A stretch of 42,219 nucleotides of DNA, taken from NCBI GenBank assembly GCA_001783275.1, contig MFRH01000090.1, forward strand, positions 1-42,219, in the 5' to 3' direction. The notes under the pieces were generated by a model. It was not told the DNA's origin and did no database searches. It saw only the letters and a list, made by a program, of their open reading frames with translations. This DNA comes from Candidatus Margulisbacteria bacterium GWF2_35_9. GTDB taxonomy: Bacteria > Margulisbacteria > Riflemargulisbacteria > GWF2-35-9. This document shows positions 8,567 to 17,059 of the stretch, one piece after another. Both the position numbers and the translations under genes were made by a program. Positions within the stretch are counted from its first letter, which is position 1. Every line of letters begins with the position of its first letter.

Positions 8567-8672
8567 GAATTCTAAAATATTTCATTTTTTGCATCTATGT
8601 TTAAAATTTGACATTTGTGGTATAGTATTAATATCTCAACTACCTATGGTAGAAGGAGTAACGAAAACGTCT

Positions 8673-9182
8673 CTATCGAGGCGTTTTTTGCTTTATATAG
8701 GCAGTATATTCTTTTAATAGTTTATCCCTTGTATGCGAATATGTTACTGGGTATGCTGTCCATGGCAAAATATATCCTTTGCGTTTAGCTAGTACAACAA
8801 CATAATCTTTTTGTTCAAGCCATAAAACAATTCTTGTTTCACTTTTTCGTATATTCTCCCACACTTTAACCTCGGTTTTAGCTTCATTTAGAATGACAGG
8901 CTTTACCCAAGGCAATTTTGAGGCTCTGCTATATTCTATTGTTCTGGTCATTTCATCTTTTCCCTCTGTTATCATATGCCAAAAAGTAGCTTCTTTGTTA
9001 TCTTTTTTAGGGTGTTTCTTTAGAGCAAGTTTTTGCCCTCTGAAATTTGCCGGATCATTAATAAAATCTTCTGTGAATATTCTGTATAAAGCTTGAATAT
9101 AGGTTGCTTCTGTTACATTCTTTTGCTTGATAAACTCATTGGGTAGCCAGTTGAAATCTGCCATTAGTCTTGAGGTCTCCAT
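8673..9182 (-). CDS. Hypothetical protein resembling phage-type Barnase/EndoU/colicin/RelE-like (PBECR) nuclease domains
   Basis: C-terminal YSRASKLPWVKPVILN...WENIRKSETRIVLWLEQKDYVVVLAKRKGYILPWTAYPVTYSHTRDKLLKEYTAY has the pattern of RelE-like PBECR domains; overlaps the DUF3800 gene by 19 bp. Confidence 0.5.
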   Translation of the reverse strand: METSRLMADFNWLPNEFIKQKNVTEATYIQALYRIFTEDFINDPANFRGQKLALKKHPKKDNKEATFWHMITEGKDEMTRTIEYSRASKLPWVKPVILNEAKTEVKVWENIRKSETRIVLWLEQKDYVVVLAKRKGYILPWTAYPVTYSHTRDKLLKEYTAYIKQKTPR

Positions 9183-9868
9183 TTAAAAATATTAAACTTA
9201 TTTTCCGTTAAATAGGTGCTTTTTAGCAAAGAATACTCTGAACGCTCCCGTATTCTCTCTACAATTTTAAGTTTAGATTCACTACTGGTTAAATTTCTAT
9301 TAGCATAACCAACCGCACCAACCAGTAAATCCGTTAATTGAAGCAACTCTATTTCATGAGATTTAACGATTTGGATTCTATTGATTATCCGTTCTTCATG
9401 GTGATCATAAAAATCATTTCGCAGTACCTCTTTTAGTTTCTTTACTTTGTGTCCACCACAGGTATCTTTTATATCAATATATATATTGTTTTTGGCATGG
9501 GGGTCTAAAATTCCTTTTAACATTCCAAAATACATTTTATAGTAAAAATCATCATGTGACTGCCCAAAACGAGTATGGTTAAGTTTTGTTTTATCCGGGA
9601 CTATCAAAACTCTAAATTGTAAGCTGTCATTATCAAAAAAGTAATCAATCAGATCAAGATAATAATTAATTTTTGATCTTGATGTTTTGATCCATTTTGT
9701 TTCCCAATTAAAATTTAATCTATGTTTTTTCTTAATATCTCTTAGCCTGGAAAATGCTTCCTGTTTCTTGTCTTCCAGACAGGAGATGGCTCCTAACACC
9801 ATAACATTACATTTGTCATTTTCAAGATGGCAGGATTCATCGCAATAAATATTAACTATCTTTGGCAT
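9164..9868 (-). CDS. DUF3800 domain protein
   Basis: NIYCDESCHLENDKCNVMVLGAISC...IYIDIKDTCGGHKVKKLKEVLR...IQIVKSHEIELLQLTDLLVGAVGYANRN. Confidence 0.85.
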   Translation of the reverse strand: MPKIVNIYCDESCHLENDKCNVMVLGAISCLEDKKQEAFSRLRDIKKKHRLNFNWETKWIKTSRSKINYYLDLIDYFFDNDSLQFRVLIVPDKTKLNHTRFGQSHDDFYYKMYFGMLKGILDPHAKNNIYIDIKDTCGGHKVKKLKEVLRNDFYDHHEERIINRIQIVKSHEIELLQLTDLLVGAVGYANRNLTSSESKLKIVERIRERSEYSLLKSTYLTENKFNIFKWRPQD

Positions 9869-9910
9869 TTTTTACACCTCCCTGAATTTAGTTAGCATAC
9901 CTCTACCAAT

Positions 9911-9931
9911 TGTCGTGACAGTGTCACGACA
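9911..9931. promoter_or_regulatory. Perfect palindrome TGTCGTGAC-AGT-GTCACGACA, candidate operator upstream of the DUF3800 gene
   Basis: 9-bp arms, 3-nt centre, about 43 bp upstream of the ATG at 9868. Confidence 0.55.
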
Positions 9932-10141
9932 TTCTGGATTGTTTAACTCTGTTTGATTATCGTTGCTTTTTAATTTATTCATATTTTTCCTTTACTCCGC
10001 TTATACCTTTTTTGTTTTTCCGCATCATATCAAAAATAAACTCCTGATATCTTCGTTGAAAATAAGAATTGATTGCTTATATTGATTATTATAGTTGAAA
10101 TAAGTTTTTAGATAAAGGATTGCCTGCTCGACAAACCTCAT

Positions 10142-10218
10142 TGGTCGGGGTGGCCAGATTTGAACTGACGACCACTTGCCCCCCAGACAAGTGCGCTACC
10201 GGGCTGCGCTACACCCCG
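10142..10218 (-). tRNA. tRNA-Pro(GGG), CCA encoded
   Basis: Reverse complement CGGGGTGTAGCGCAGCCCGGTAGCGCACTTGTCTGGGGGGCAAGTGGTCGTCAGTTCAAATCTGGCCACCCCGACCA; acceptor CGGGGTG/CACCCCG, anticodon loop CTGGGGG. Confidence 0.95.
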
Positions 10219-10268
10219 ACATTCTGATAACAGAAAATATTATAGCGTTTATATACTTTTTACTAAAG

Positions 10269-10814
10269 TTATTTTTCTGAAGTTTTTGCAGGAGATACTA
10301 ATAAATGAACCAGTTGAAACACGATTAACGTCATCGTTTGATAAATAATCAACATATCATAATTTAGCACCCAGAAAAGCAATAAGGAAAAGCTGAAGAA
10401 CACAGTTTCAATAACCGTATTTGTTTTTCTTCGTTTTATTAATCCAAATCCATGTAATAACCCAAAAACGATTCCGAACCAGATATTCTGATAAAGTATA
10501 AATATAAGTGGGAATATACCCGTCTCTCTTGGGTTATCCTTCTGCCAGAAAGGAAAAACAATTCCTGAAAAAAATGCCAGCAACAGAAAATAATTCTCTG
10601 CTCGCAACACCATAATTAATACTATTATTTTTATTATTTCATAGGAAACTACATACCAAAACTGATAGAACTCCATATATTGGAGTACTTTTACTTTTTC
10701 ATTTAGTTTAAATCGAACAAGGGGTTTGCTTCCTTCTATTTGAGTTAATGCATACTTAATTCCAGGTAAGGTTGCGACAAAATAAACCAGTATCAGTCCA
10801 AGGACTAATATCAT
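10269..10814 (-). CDS. Hypothetical multi-pass membrane protein
   Basis: 181 aa with several hydrophobic segments; ATGA overlap with the upstream lysC-like gene. Confidence 0.65.
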   Translation of the reverse strand: MILVLGLILVYFVATLPGIKYALTQIEGSKPLVRFKLNEKVKVLQYMEFYQFWYVVSYEIIKIIVLIMVLRAENYFLLLAFFSGIVFPFWQKDNPRETGIFPLIFILYQNIWFGIVFGLLHGFGLIKRRKTNTVIETVFFSFSLLLFWVLNYDMLIIYQTMTLIVFQLVHLLVSPAKTSEK

Positions 10815-12028
10815 TTTTCAAGTTCAAAGCCATCGTGAAGTAGCCTTACCGCTTTTTCCGTGTCCTTTGAATTAATGATACATGATACTTTTATTTCTGA
10901 GGTTGTTATCGAGTCGATATTTATTCCATTACCACCCAACATTGAAAACATTCTGGCAGCCACACCTGGACTTGACATCATTCCAACTCCAATAATGGAT
11001 ATCTTAGATACGTTATTATCATGAACAACATTTGAAGCTTTAATACTTTTCGCGTACTCTTTAGTAATCTCTAAGGCTTTTATTAAATCATCTCGTGAAA
11101 CGGTAAACGCAATGTCGTTATGACTATCTACCTGATTACTTTGGATGATCATATCCACATTAATTTTGGCATCTGCTAATTTAGTAAATAACTGGCCAGC
11201 AATACCTGGAACATCAGGAAGCTCCAGTATCGCAATTTTTGCAACATTTTCGTCATATGCTATTCCTGTCACCGGATTTTTTATTTCCATTTTTGAAACC
11301 TCCTTAACTATTGTTCCTTCGCTAAAATTATAACTGGATCTGACATGTATCTCTAAGCCATAAGCCTTTGCACCTTCAACTGCTCTTGGGTGTAGCACCT
11401 GTGCCCCAAGACTCGCCATTTCTAACATTTCATCATATGAAATTACTTTATGTTTTTTCGCATTTTTTATTAGCGACGGATTCGCAGTATAAACTCCATC
11501 CACGTCAGTATATATTTCACATACAGTTGCTTTTATTGCAGCTGCGATTACTACCGCGGAAGTATCTGACCCTCCCCGTCCTATCGTGGTTGTATCATCT
11601 TGACTATTTACACCTTGAAAACCGGTTACGATTACAACTTTCCCTAAAGTGAGTTCCTCTAGGATTCTCTCTGGCTTAACGTCGAGAATTTTAGCCTTAT
11701 TGTGAACATCTTCAGTATATACTCCTGCTTGTCTTCCGGTTAATGAAATTGCTTCATAACCCTGTTGGTGCAGTGCCATTGCCAAAAGTGACGCTGAAAC
11801 AGTTTCGCCTGTCGATATCAATGCGTCAAATTCTCTACCGGATGGAGCCGGCATAATTTCCATAGCTAATTTTACGAGTTCATCCGTTGTATGCCCCATT
11901 GCAGATACAATGACAACCATGTTATTGCCTTGTTCTTTTGCTTTAATTATACGATCGGCGACTCTTTTTATTTTGTTAGTATCTCCGACACTGGTTCCAC
12001 CATATTTCTGAACAATTATATTATCCAA
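10811..12028 (-). CDS. lysC: Aspartate kinase with C-terminal ACT domains
   Basis: IIVQKYGGTSVGDTNKIKRVADRI, TTIGRGGSDTSAVVIAAAIKATVCEIYTDVDGVYTANP, ACT region KISIIGVGMMSSPGVAARMFSMLGGNGINIDSITTSEIKVSCII. Confidence 0.96.
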   Translation of the reverse strand: MDNIIVQKYGGTSVGDTNKIKRVADRIIKAKEQGNNMVVIVSAMGHTTDELVKLAMEIMPAPSGREFDALISTGETVSASLLAMALHQQGYEAISLTGRQAGVYTEDVHNKAKILDVKPERILEELTLGKVVIVTGFQGVNSQDDTTTIGRGGSDTSAVVIAAAIKATVCEIYTDVDGVYTANPSLIKNAKKHKVISYDEMLEMASLGAQVLHPRAVEGAKAYGLEIHVRSSYNFSEGTIVKEVSKMEIKNPVTGIAYDENVAKIAILELPDVPGIAGQLFTKLADAKINVDMIIQSNQVDSHNDIAFTVSRDDLIKALEITKEYAKSIKASNVVHDNNVSKISIIGVGMMSSPGVAARMFSMLGGNGINIDSITTSEIKVSCIINSKDTEKAVRLLHDGFELEK

Positions 12029-12172
12029 GATGCTACACCTTCTTTCAATTGAATACGTTTCAACCCTCTTATAAACTGACTATGCTTCGCACAGAATTTA
12101 ATTCGGTCTTAGTTTTGCTAATCATACAATAAATATTATTAAAATTCACTAATAATTTTTGGGATTTTTTTG

Positions 12173-13312
12173 TTAATTAAGTATATAGCTCGCCACTGAA
12201 TCAATAATCTCTGTACTTTTTCCATTTGTGAGCTTTTCACTCGCGATTTTTAAGTCCTTTTTAACTTTATTCAAACCTGATTTTTCTTTAAACAACTCGT
12301 TGATATGTACTGCAACATCCTTTTCCCGATAGTTTTGTAAATACTCTTTAGCAATTTCCTTCCCCGCTAAAATATTTGTTAATGAAAAGTACTTGTATTT
12401 AAACTTCTTTAACGCTCTTTTTATTAACGGGAATGACAATCTATTGAATCGATACAGAATAACATGTGGCGTTTCTAAAATAGTTGTTTCAAGGCATATC
12501 GTGCCGGACGTCACTATCGCAAACTCGCTTTCCTCAAGCGTTTCATATGTTTGACTAAATCGTATCGGGATATCGAGCTTCGCTTCAGACAATATTTGTG
12601 TAATCTTATTTAGGAATTGCTTGTTTGGTAAATTGATTACAAATTGATATTTTTTATCGATATCTATTAAATACTTCATAATCTTAATCATCGAAGGGAA
12701 TACATATTTAATTTCCTGTTTTCTTGAACCTGGAAAGATTGAAATCAGCTTTTGCTTCGGACGAATTTTATTAACTTGATTTTCTTTATATTGCTTAATT
12801 ATATCAACAAGTGGGTGCCCATAATACACAACATCATCCGTATATTTTTTATAACTTTTATATTCATCCTTAAAAATTGCAACCATTTTGTCTGCGGTAG
12901 CAACAACTTTATTCATCCCCTTTTCAGAACCCCACACCCATTCCTGTGGCAAAATATAGTAGGCGATCGGAATATTCCGACGTTTAGCTTCCTTAGCCAT
13001 TATCATATTAAATCCTTGGTAATCGACACAAATTACGCGATCGATCTTTATTTTGTTAAATAGTGTGATAATTTTTTTGCGTAATTTTAATAAGGTAGGA
13101 ATCACGGTCAGCGCTTCTAAAAATCCGATGGTAGATTTTTTAGAAATATCGGCTATTATAACCGCGCCTTCCTTCTGAAGTTTCTCACTTCCTACTGCAT
13201 AAATGAGTACATCTGGAATTTGTTTTTTAATCGCCTTTATCAGGAACGATGCATGCAGATCGCCAGAAACTTCTCCAGTTAACACTAGCAATCTTTTTAT
13301 CGGTTCAGACAT
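12173..13312 (-). CDS. lpxB: Lipid-A-disaccharide synthase
   Basis: LLVLTGEVSGDLHASFLIKAIKK, YYILPQEWVWGSEKGMNKV, VDIIKQYK...ISIFPGSRKQEIKYVFP, VTSGTICLETTILETPHVILYRF. Confidence 0.93.
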   Translation of the reverse strand: MSEPIKRLLVLTGEVSGDLHASFLIKAIKKQIPDVLIYAVGSEKLQKEGAVIIADISKKSTIGFLEALTVIPTLLKLRKKIITLFNKIKIDRVICVDYQGFNMIMAKEAKRRNIPIAYYILPQEWVWGSEKGMNKVVATADKMVAIFKDEYKSYKKYTDDVVYYGHPLVDIIKQYKENQVNKIRPKQKLISIFPGSRKQEIKYVFPSMIKIMKYLIDIDKKYQFVINLPNKQFLNKITQILSEAKLDIPIRFSQTYETLEESEFAIVTSGTICLETTILETPHVILYRFNRLSFPLIKRALKKFKYKYFSLTNILAGKEIAKEYLQNYREKDVAVHINELFKEKSGLNKVKKDLKIASEKLTNGKSTEIIDSVASYILN

Positions 13313-13320
13313 AAGTTAGA

Positions 13321-14568
13321 TCAATCCGTATTAGAATCTCCTACTTTATCTGCTGACCCTCTTTTCATTATTCCATTTTTTGATTCTGTCATCACAAATT
13401 CTATAAAACCTTTAACTTCTTCGGTTTCTTTAATCTCTTTTCTAATTTTTTCTATCGCTTGAGTTGTATTTAAACTAGATCGATAAAATATTTTATAGAC
13501 ATCTTTCATTGCTTTCTTCTGTTCATTTGTATAATTATGACGATCCATTCCAATTGAATTTAATGTGCGAATAACGGCTGGATTTCCCTCAACCAACATA
13601 TGCGGTGGAATATCCTGTCGAACTGAAGAGTAACCACCTACCATTGCAAAATCACCAATTCGGGTAAACTGAAGGATACCAGTCATTCCACCGATTATTA
13701 CATTATTACCTATTTGAAGATGCCCCGCTAACTGTGCCGCATTTGAAATGACGACATTGTTACCAATAACACAATCATGGGCGATATGAACGCTGGTTAA
13801 AAAAAGATTGTCATTACCAATCAATGTTTTCCCACCCTTCTCAGTGGCACGATTAATGGTTACATATTCCCTGATATCATTTCTATGTCCTATCTCAACA
13901 TAACTCTTTTCGCCTTTGTACTTCTTGTCTTGTGTTGTATTTCCAATAATGGTTCCATAATGGATATGACAGTCATTTCCGATCGTTACCCATTTTTCAA
14001 TAACGACATTTGCCTCTATTATGACGCCATTTCCGATTTTTACTCCTTCTCCGATGTACACATGGGGGCCGATGGTAACATCTTTACCAATAACTGCATT
14101 CGGATGAATTTTTGCGGTCGGATCAATCCTCTTTTCAATTTGTCCATCAATAATCGATAGGGTAATCTCTGCTTCTGCAACCACTTTTCCTTCAACAAAT
14201 ATCTTCCCTAACGTTTTCCCGACAGGTCCTTTAATTTTTTTTAAATCAACTTCTAACCTTAATTGATCACCAGGAAATACGGGGCGCTTAAATCGAACAT
14301 CCTGAATAGCTGCAAAATAAGCTAATTTACCCTTTGAATTTGGGATTGAAGAAAGAAGAAGTATTCCAGATATTTGCGCTAACGCTTCAATCATTAATAC
14401 TCCCGGCATAACTGGATGACCTGGGAAGTGCCCTTGAAAGAAAGGCTCATTAATCGTTGTATTCTTTATACCCACTATCCGCTTGCCTTCTTCAAGCTCT
14501 AACACTTTATCTACTAATAAGAAGGGATACCGATGAGGCAAACAATCCATTATTTCATTAACGTCCAC
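13321..14568 (-). CDS. Fused 3-hydroxyacyl-ACP dehydratase (FabZ) and UDP-GlcNAc acyltransferase (LpxA)
   Basis: N-terminus DVNEIMDCLPHRYPFLLVDKVLE...NEPFFQGHFPGHPVMPGVLMIEALAQ (FabZ) continues in one 415-aa ORF into IHPNAVIGKDVTIGPHVYIGEGVKIGNG...RNDIREYVTINRATEKGG...LTSVHIAHDCVIGNNVVISNAAQLAGH (LpxA). Confidence 0.93.
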   Translation of the reverse strand: MDVNEIMDCLPHRYPFLLVDKVLELEEGKRIVGIKNTTINEPFFQGHFPGHPVMPGVLMIEALAQISGILLLSSIPNSKGKLAYFAAIQDVRFKRPVFPGDQLRLEVDLKKIKGPVGKTLGKIFVEGKVVAEAEITLSIIDGQIEKRIDPTAKIHPNAVIGKDVTIGPHVYIGEGVKIGNGVIIEANVVIEKWVTIGNDCHIHYGTIIGNTTQDKKYKGEKSYVEIGHRNDIREYVTINRATEKGGKTLIGNDNLFLTSVHIAHDCVIGNNVVISNAAQLAGHLQIGNNVIIGGMTGILQFTRIGDFAMVGGYSSVRQDIPPHMLVEGNPAVIRTLNSIGMDRHNYTNEQKKAMKDVYKIFYRSSLNTTQAIEKIRKEIKETEEVKGFIEFVMTESKNGIMKRGSADKVGDSNTD

Positions 14569-15112
14569 TATTTTCTCCTCTTTTCTCTATAACTAACACC
14601 TGTATTTTAGCAAATATTTCCTGGTGTGATAAGGTATCGATTTCAATGCTGGTCACTTCTACCGGAAATGTAAACGCTGTTAAGTTACTTATAAACCATG
14701 CCAACCCAATCGGATCATCATAAAATTCAAAGTATATTGGGTATTCATTTATATGTTTATTTACGATCTTCTGACCGGTAGAAATATTTTTTAAATGGAA
14801 ACTACCCCGTTGATTTGCTAAAAACCCATTAAATTCCATTACGGGATTCTTTCTACTTTTAAACAATTCATCCAATTCCTGCATTTTTTTCTTCATCTTT
14901 ATTTTTTCCAACATTGCCTGTGTTATTTTGTTTTCATAACTTTTTATTTGAGTTCGGAATGTCGAAGATAAATTCATATTCAGTCGAATACGAACTATTT
15001 TTGGATATAAAAAAAATTGAAACAACATTATCATTAACAAACAAATAAAAACCCAAAGATAGTATTGCTTCTCTTTGGGTAATAATAATTCCTGATGTTT
15101 AAAGACTCTCAT
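14558..15112 (-). CDS. PilO/GspM-like inner-membrane protein
   Basis: Single N-terminal TM (YYLWVFICLLMIMLFQFFLYP), coiled-coil, then a ferredoxin-like region; adjacent to a PilM/PilN-like fusion. Confidence 0.6.
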   Translation of the reverse strand: MRVFKHQELLLPKEKQYYLWVFICLLMIMLFQFFLYPKIVRIRLNMNLSSTFRTQIKSYENKITQAMLEKIKMKKKMQELDELFKSRKNPVMEFNGFLANQRGSFHLKNISTGQKIVNKHINEYPIYFEFYDDPIGLAWFISNLTAFTFPVEVTSIEIDTLSHQEIFAKIQVLVIEKRGENSGR

Positions 15113-15121
15113 CTTTCCCCT

Positions 15122-16681
15122 TTAGTTCAGTTTCATTTCTATAAAAAACTGGTAATTCGACTCTGCTACTTTTTCAATTTTATTAACATTTACTTCTGTT
15201 CCGGGAAGATCCTTGCCAATGTTTTCCAGATAATTATTCACTGTTTCCATTTGTGCTGTCTCGCCATATATCTCGAAGCTATTCTGGCGATTATTATAGG
15301 AAACATGGTTGATACTAATTCCCTTCAGTCGTTTTTTATATATTAATTTTAGTAATTTTGCCGATTTTTCTACAGTTTTTTGAGAGTAATCCAGTTTTTT
15401 TATTAATTCCTGATACTGCTCTATTTCTTGAGACGTATCCATTGAGTCTAAATATTTTTGTTTCACTTTGGCGAGTTTATTTTTAACACTATATAGGTTT
15501 TTTGAAGATCGATCATAGGCTTTTGAACAATATGTATTCGCCAGAAAAAATACAATCAGCACTAAAATCAATCCCAATAAAAGCTTCTTCCAAGAGTTAT
15601 CTATTAAAACGTTTAGAGATAGTTTCTGCTTCATCGTATGACGAAATCCTGGCCTCATTGTACGGATCGGCATAAAAAGATCGCCTCTTTTGTGAGCGCT
15701 CACTATTGCCAAAACAACCTCAACTTCTTCATCGGACAAACTTGATATCTGGTCATCTATTTCAACTAATCTTGCTTTTGCTGATGTTTTATCATGATAC
15801 CGACATGTGATTTTGAGCTCTTTCTCAAGAAACTCTGCTAGCTTATTCTTCAAAAAAACATCTGAAACAATAAGCCCACGAGAAATAGTTCGACTAAAGG
15901 TGGTTTGATACACTTGCATGGTCCGACTAATATCCTTTAAAAAATTATCAACTAATATTTTAAAGGATATGCCCCTGTTCAAGTCATTGTAACGAGTAAA
16001 ATCTAGGTCAATATCAATGGCTGTTCTAAGCTGATTTTGAGAAAAATGATCCTTGCTTAAAGCATCTTCAACTTGAGAAAGTGAAAAATTTAGCCTTTTC
16101 ACAAATTGAATCTGGTTGACCCTGCTAACAATTAGATCGGTGTATTTATCTGCTATATTTATTGTTAGCACATCATTGTCGTCTATTGATGATGACAAAT
16201 TGCATTTATTTAAACAGTAATAATAGGGCATCCAATTTATTCGTAAATGTTTTGAAAGGCTTAATTTCTTCTCAATGGTTTTTTGAAAAATAGGATCTAG
16301 CGTAACAATTGCTAATAAATACTCAATGGTATTTTCAGCTCTTTCTGCTTCAATTTTATAATATATTGATTTCTTGCTGTATGAATCTGATAAACTTAAC
16401 TTTATCTTATTTTTCACAGATGCAATAAACTCATCAGGTGGAGTTAACGCTAATGTGACGTATTTTTCAAAAGAATAGGTCGAATCCGGAACAACATAAA
16501 TCTTAATTATGTTATATTTCTCTGTGCTTGCTTTTAAGTATTTTCGAATGGGCATTAGGTCTAGCTTATTAAAAAGCTCGATCCGCTTTATACTCAGAAG
16601 ATTATGGTCATCAAAAAAAACCAAAATACATTCTTTGGATTTTAAATAAACGCCAACCGTGCAGTCTTTAATAATACTCAA
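15122..16681 (-). CDS. PilM-PilN-like fusion (GspL-like architecture)
   Basis: About 365-aa actin-like cytoplasmic half, one TM (LLLGLILVLIVFFLANTYC), coiled-coil, then a PilN-like C-terminus (KGISINHVSYNNRQNSFEIYGETAQMETVNNYLENI). Confidence 0.6.
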   Translation of the reverse strand: MSIIKDCTVGVYLKSKECILVFFDDHNLLSIKRIELFNKLDLMPIRKYLKASTEKYNIIKIYVVPDSTYSFEKYVTLALTPPDEFIASVKNKIKLSLSDSYSKKSIYYKIEAERAENTIEYLLAIVTLDPIFQKTIEKKLSLSKHLRINWMPYYYCLNKCNLSSSIDDNDVLTINIADKYTDLIVSRVNQIQFVKRLNFSLSQVEDALSKDHFSQNQLRTAIDIDLDFTRYNDLNRGISFKILVDNFLKDISRTMQVYQTTFSRTISRGLIVSDVFLKNKLAEFLEKELKITCRYHDKTSAKARLVEIDDQISSLSDEEVEVVLAIVSAHKRGDLFMPIRTMRPGFRHTMKQKLSLNVLIDNSWKKLLLGLILVLIVFFLANTYCSKAYDRSSKNLYSVKNKLAKVKQKYLDSMDTSQEIEQYQELIKKLDYSQKTVEKSAKLLKLIYKKRLKGISINHVSYNNRQNSFEIYGETAQMETVNNYLENIGKDLPGTEVNVNKIEKVAESNYQFFIEMKLN

Positions 16682-16717
16682 CCCCCAAAAATTAATGACT
16701 CTCTATGATACTTTAAA

Positions 16718-17059
16718 TTATAACAGCAAAGCCTTTTTTCTGTCTTTATATCTAAATATTATATATACCCCTAATATTGCTGTGACATCTGTAATTAAAT
16801 CAAAAAACGAACAATTTCTGCCTGGAATAAAATACTGGTGTATTTCGTCTGATATTGAAAATATTATGAGGAAGGCCAGAATACGTTTTTTTTTATATGA
16901 CCAAGCAACGTATACTAATAATGCTAATATCCCATATTCTATTAAGTGATATAGTTTATCTATATTCTGCAACGAAATCTGCATCATTGGCACTTTTGAT
17001 TGATGCGACATTGCTATAATGACCCCGCAATACATGATGGCAATCAGTTTTTTAATCAA
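16718..17059 (-). CDS. VanZ-like family protein
   Basis: DKLYHLIEYGILALLVYVA...SISDEIHQYFIPGRNCSFFDLITDVTAILGV. Confidence 0.85.
   Translation of the reverse strand: MIKKLIAIMYCGVIIAMSHQSKVPMMQISLQNIDKLYHLIEYGILALLVYVAWSYKKKRILAFLIIFSISDEIHQYFIPGRNCSFFDLITDVTAILGVYIIFRYKDRKKALLL

Noticed and set aside
12029-12172. Lysine riboswitch near lysC
   Set aside because: This gap is upstream of lysC, but is short and AT-rich with no recognisable lysine-riboswitch core
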